Positions 33,117 to 34,396 of a stretch of 34,396 nucleotides of DNA are shown piece by piece. The notes under the pieces were generated by a model. It was not told where the DNA came from. It saw only the letters and a list, made by a program, of their open reading frames with translations, and did not search any database. Both the position numbers and the translations under genes were made by a program. This stretch comes from a virus, in IMG/VR virus record IMGVR_UViG_3300042543_000811, positions 1-34,396 of that record; one strand, 5' to 3'. How positions within the stretch are numbered: the stretch's first letter is position 1; each line of letters opens with the position of its first letter.

Positions 33117-33443
33117 ATGGCCAACGAAAAGATTGACGTAACGGACCTCGACCTGGTGATCACCAAGATCGAAAAGCGAACTTCCAGCGGGGGAGCTTGG
33201 GTACGAGGCAAGATCAACAACGCGGTTCGGTTCGAAGCCCTGGTCTTCGCCGAACACGCAGAGAGCGAAGACTACGAACTCGGACGCACCAAGATTTCGA
33301 AGCTCTGGATTCAAGACATCCAAACCAAGAAGACCCTTTTCAACTTCGACCGCGGGTTGGATGTACCTGCCACGACCACCGAGATTCAGGTGGTGGTCGA
33401 CTTCCTCGGATGCGGGTTGGCCGACCTGGTCTGGGGATCCTAA
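33117..33443 (+). CDS. Small hypothetical protein
   Basis: This is a 108-residue protein beginning MANEKIDVTDLDLVITKIEKR, with GGAG about ten bases before the ATG. An upstream ATG at 33063 would add 18 unconvincing residues. Predicted strands (AWVRGKINNAVRFEALVFAE, ISKLWIQDI, KKTLFNFDRG, TEIQVVVDFLGCGLADLVWG) suggest a compact beta-rich domain. No family is recognised. It lies between the acidic protein and the HARE-HTH protein. Confidence 0.65.
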   Translation: MANEKIDVTDLDLVITKIEKRTSSGGAWVRGKINNAVRFEALVFAEHAESEDYELGRTKISKLWIQDIQTKKTLFNFDRGLDVPATTTEIQVVVDFLGCGLADLVWGS

Positions 33444-33449
33444 GCCGAA

Positions 33450-33489
33450 ATCCCGACGCGATCGGGATCGTCGCTCGGTAGTGCGAGCG
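33450..33489. repeat. Two tandem small hairpins between genes
   Basis: ATCCCGA (33450-33456) pairs with TCGGGAT (33462-33468), and CGCTCG (33472-33477) pairs with CGAGCG (33484-33489). They fill most of the gap before the HARE-HTH gene. They may affect RNA stability or readthrough; there is no T-run. Confidence 0.4.
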
Positions 33490-33536
33490 GCCTGACGATG
33501 GCAGCTAACCACGGTTCCAATACGGGAGAGAGACGA

Positions 33537-34082
33537 ATGAAGAAGGCAGAGGTCAAGATCGGTGGCAAGTACTACGCGAACGTCACCGGCAAGAAGGTCG
33601 AGGTTCAGATCGATAGCGAGAAACCCAGCGGTGGTTGGTTCGCCACCAATCTCGCGACAGGCAAGAAGATCGTGATCCAAACCGCGCAGCGATTGCACGG
33701 CGAGGTCGGCAAAAGCAAATCGACCGCGAAAACACAAAGCGAATCGCCGGTCGAACAACCCGCCGATGCAAACCCGGATGTGGTTCCAATCAAACCCAAG
33801 CGGGTCGCGAAGAAGACCGAGGGCCAAGAACCCAAACGTTTGAGTGCTTTGGCTGCCGCCCACAAAGTTTTGTGCGAAGCGACCGAGCCTTTGAACGTCC
33901 AGCAGATGATCGAGGCGATGACCAGCAAGGGATACTGGACCAGCCCCGGTGGCAAGACACCCCACGCAACGCTCTACAGCGCGATCCTTCGCGAGCTGGC
34001 CAAGGGGGAGACTTCGCGATTCGTAAAGACCGATCGGGGACGATTCGTAGCCGCTAACGCCAACGCCGAGGTGGCCCAGTGA
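33537..34082 (+). CDS. HARE-HTH domain protein, homologue of 14791-15186
   Basis: The 181-residue protein (ATG 33537, GGGAG site seven bases upstream) has an N-terminal small beta domain (MKKAEVKIGGKYYANVTGK ... GWFATNLATGKKI, 1-45). A basic, proline- and lysine-rich linker follows (about 57-105). A C-terminal HARE-HTH winged helix ends it: LSALAAAHKVL, QQMIEAMTSKGYWTSPGGKTP, HATLYSAILREL and RFVKTDRGRFVAA. The HARE part clearly matches the protein at 14791-15186, but the N-terminal domain is different, so the HARE domain has been shuffled. It probably binds DNA. The next gene starts inside its stop codon. Confidence 0.82.
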   Translation: MKKAEVKIGGKYYANVTGKKVEVQIDSEKPSGGWFATNLATGKKIVIQTAQRLHGEVGKSKSTAKTQSESPVEQPADANPDVVPIKPKRVAKKTEGQEPKRLSALAAAHKVLCEATEPLNVQQMIEAMTSKGYWTSPGGKTPHATLYSAILRELAKGETSRFVKTDRGRFVAANANAEVAQ

Positions 34083-34273
34083 GCGACGATCCGAACTACC
34101 GAGTCGCAGACGCGATGCGAAGGGTCGCGCTGCGACTCGATGAGGCTTTTGAATCGGGGAAGGTGGCTTGCATCTACGCCAACCAACTTGCCGAGATCCT
34201 GCTCTCGATCGCCGAAGAGCTAGATCCACCGTTACCCAATCGCGACCAGACCACCACAACCACGGAGCGCTAG
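34079..34273 (+). CDS. Small hypothetical protein
   Basis: The 64-residue product starts at GTG overlapping the previous stop by three bases, so it is co-translated with the HARE-HTH gene. It has one long helical region (YRVADAMRRVALRLDEAFESG, then YANQLAEILLSIAEELDP) and a Thr-rich tail. No family is recognised. It looks like a helical partner protein. Confidence 0.6.
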   Translation: MSDDPNYRVADAMRRVALRLDEAFESGKVACIYANQLAEILLSIAEELDPPLPNRDQTTTTTER

Positions 34274-34274
34274 C

Positions 34275-34396
34275 ATGCACATCGGACAGATTCATTTGGT
34301 AAGCGACCTTACCGACGGCCAGAGGGTTTACCCCGATGCCGACCATTCGTACCAGATCCAATCCGAAGACGATCCCTCGCTCGATACCACGGTCGA
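34275..34396 (+). CDS. Hypothetical protein, partial (runs off the window)
   Basis: An ATG at 34275, one base after the previous stop, opens a frame that stays open to the window's end, 40 codons so far (MHIGQIHLVSDLTDG, then YPDADHSYQIQSEDD). No family is recognised from this much. It continues the + strand operon that begins at the amidoligase. Confidence 0.55.
   Translation, partial: MHIGQIHLVSDLTDGQRVYPDADHSYQIQSEDDPSLDTTV

Noticed and set aside
31338-34361. A 1,007-residue open frame on the - strand
   Set aside because: It runs antisense across at least five + strand genes that have ribosome sites and homologues elsewhere in the window (MTID and HARE-HTH families). The frame has low-complexity, shadow-like composition and no domain pattern.

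Overview
The window looks like planctomycete chromosome (Pirellulales-like). This is inferred from a PEP-CTERM-anchored formylglycine-enzyme-like protein, frequent GTG/TTG starts with weak ribosome-binding sites, and phage and small accessory proteins of a type I recall from that phylum. No rRNA or housekeeping gene is present to confirm it. Almost everything here is accessory DNA, arranged as mobile elements placed beside or inside one another.

Layout. (1) 1-1.29 kb: an initiator tRNA-Met gene (136-209). A 43-bp copy of its 3' part lies at 1244-1286, and the two copies enclose a 1.08-kb mini-island with a small-protein/nucleotidyltransferase pair. (2) 1.8-6.0 kb, + strand: a run of defence- or toxin-like genes (possible ART-fold protein, two-TM SLATT-like protein with a small partner, PLD-like protein, PD-(D/E)XK-like nuclease, RES-domain toxin). 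(3) 6.0-11.1 kb and 27.4-31.3 kb, - strand: one phage head/packaging module in standard order: small protein, large terminase, zinc ribbon, small protein, portal, protease-capsid fusion, DUF2190 cement, secreted trypsin-like protease, two head-completion-type proteins. No tail or lysis genes follow; the module stops against the RES gene. (4) 11.1-27.46 kb: a 16.4-kb element that splits the portal gene. It carries a large serine recombinase, a PEP-CTERM cassette, small DNA-binding and acidic proteins, an excisionase-like HTH protein, a complete type I restriction-modification operon (hsdM-hsdS-hsdR), a coiled-coil/metalloprotease pair, an iteron-like repeat region resembling a replication origin, and a P4-like primase-helicase. 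(5) 31.6-34.4 kb, + strand: an operon diverging from the phage genes, with an amidoligase, an acidic protein, a HARE-HTH protein and small unknowns, running off the window.

The central observation is that the two portal fragments, 16 kb apart, join in frame at a shared 5-bp core (GGCTG on the + strand). The restored reading frame runs AEQP-TTTYKEF. This is what integration by a large serine recombinase would leave. The inserted element therefore looks like a satellite-type or plasmid-like integrative element that has disabled the capsid module it sits in while carrying its own replication and defence genes. The inserted element and the outer operon share two homologous small genes in the same order, which suggests the two elements belong to related families.

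Gene functions are read from recognised motifs and family memory. No database search was run.
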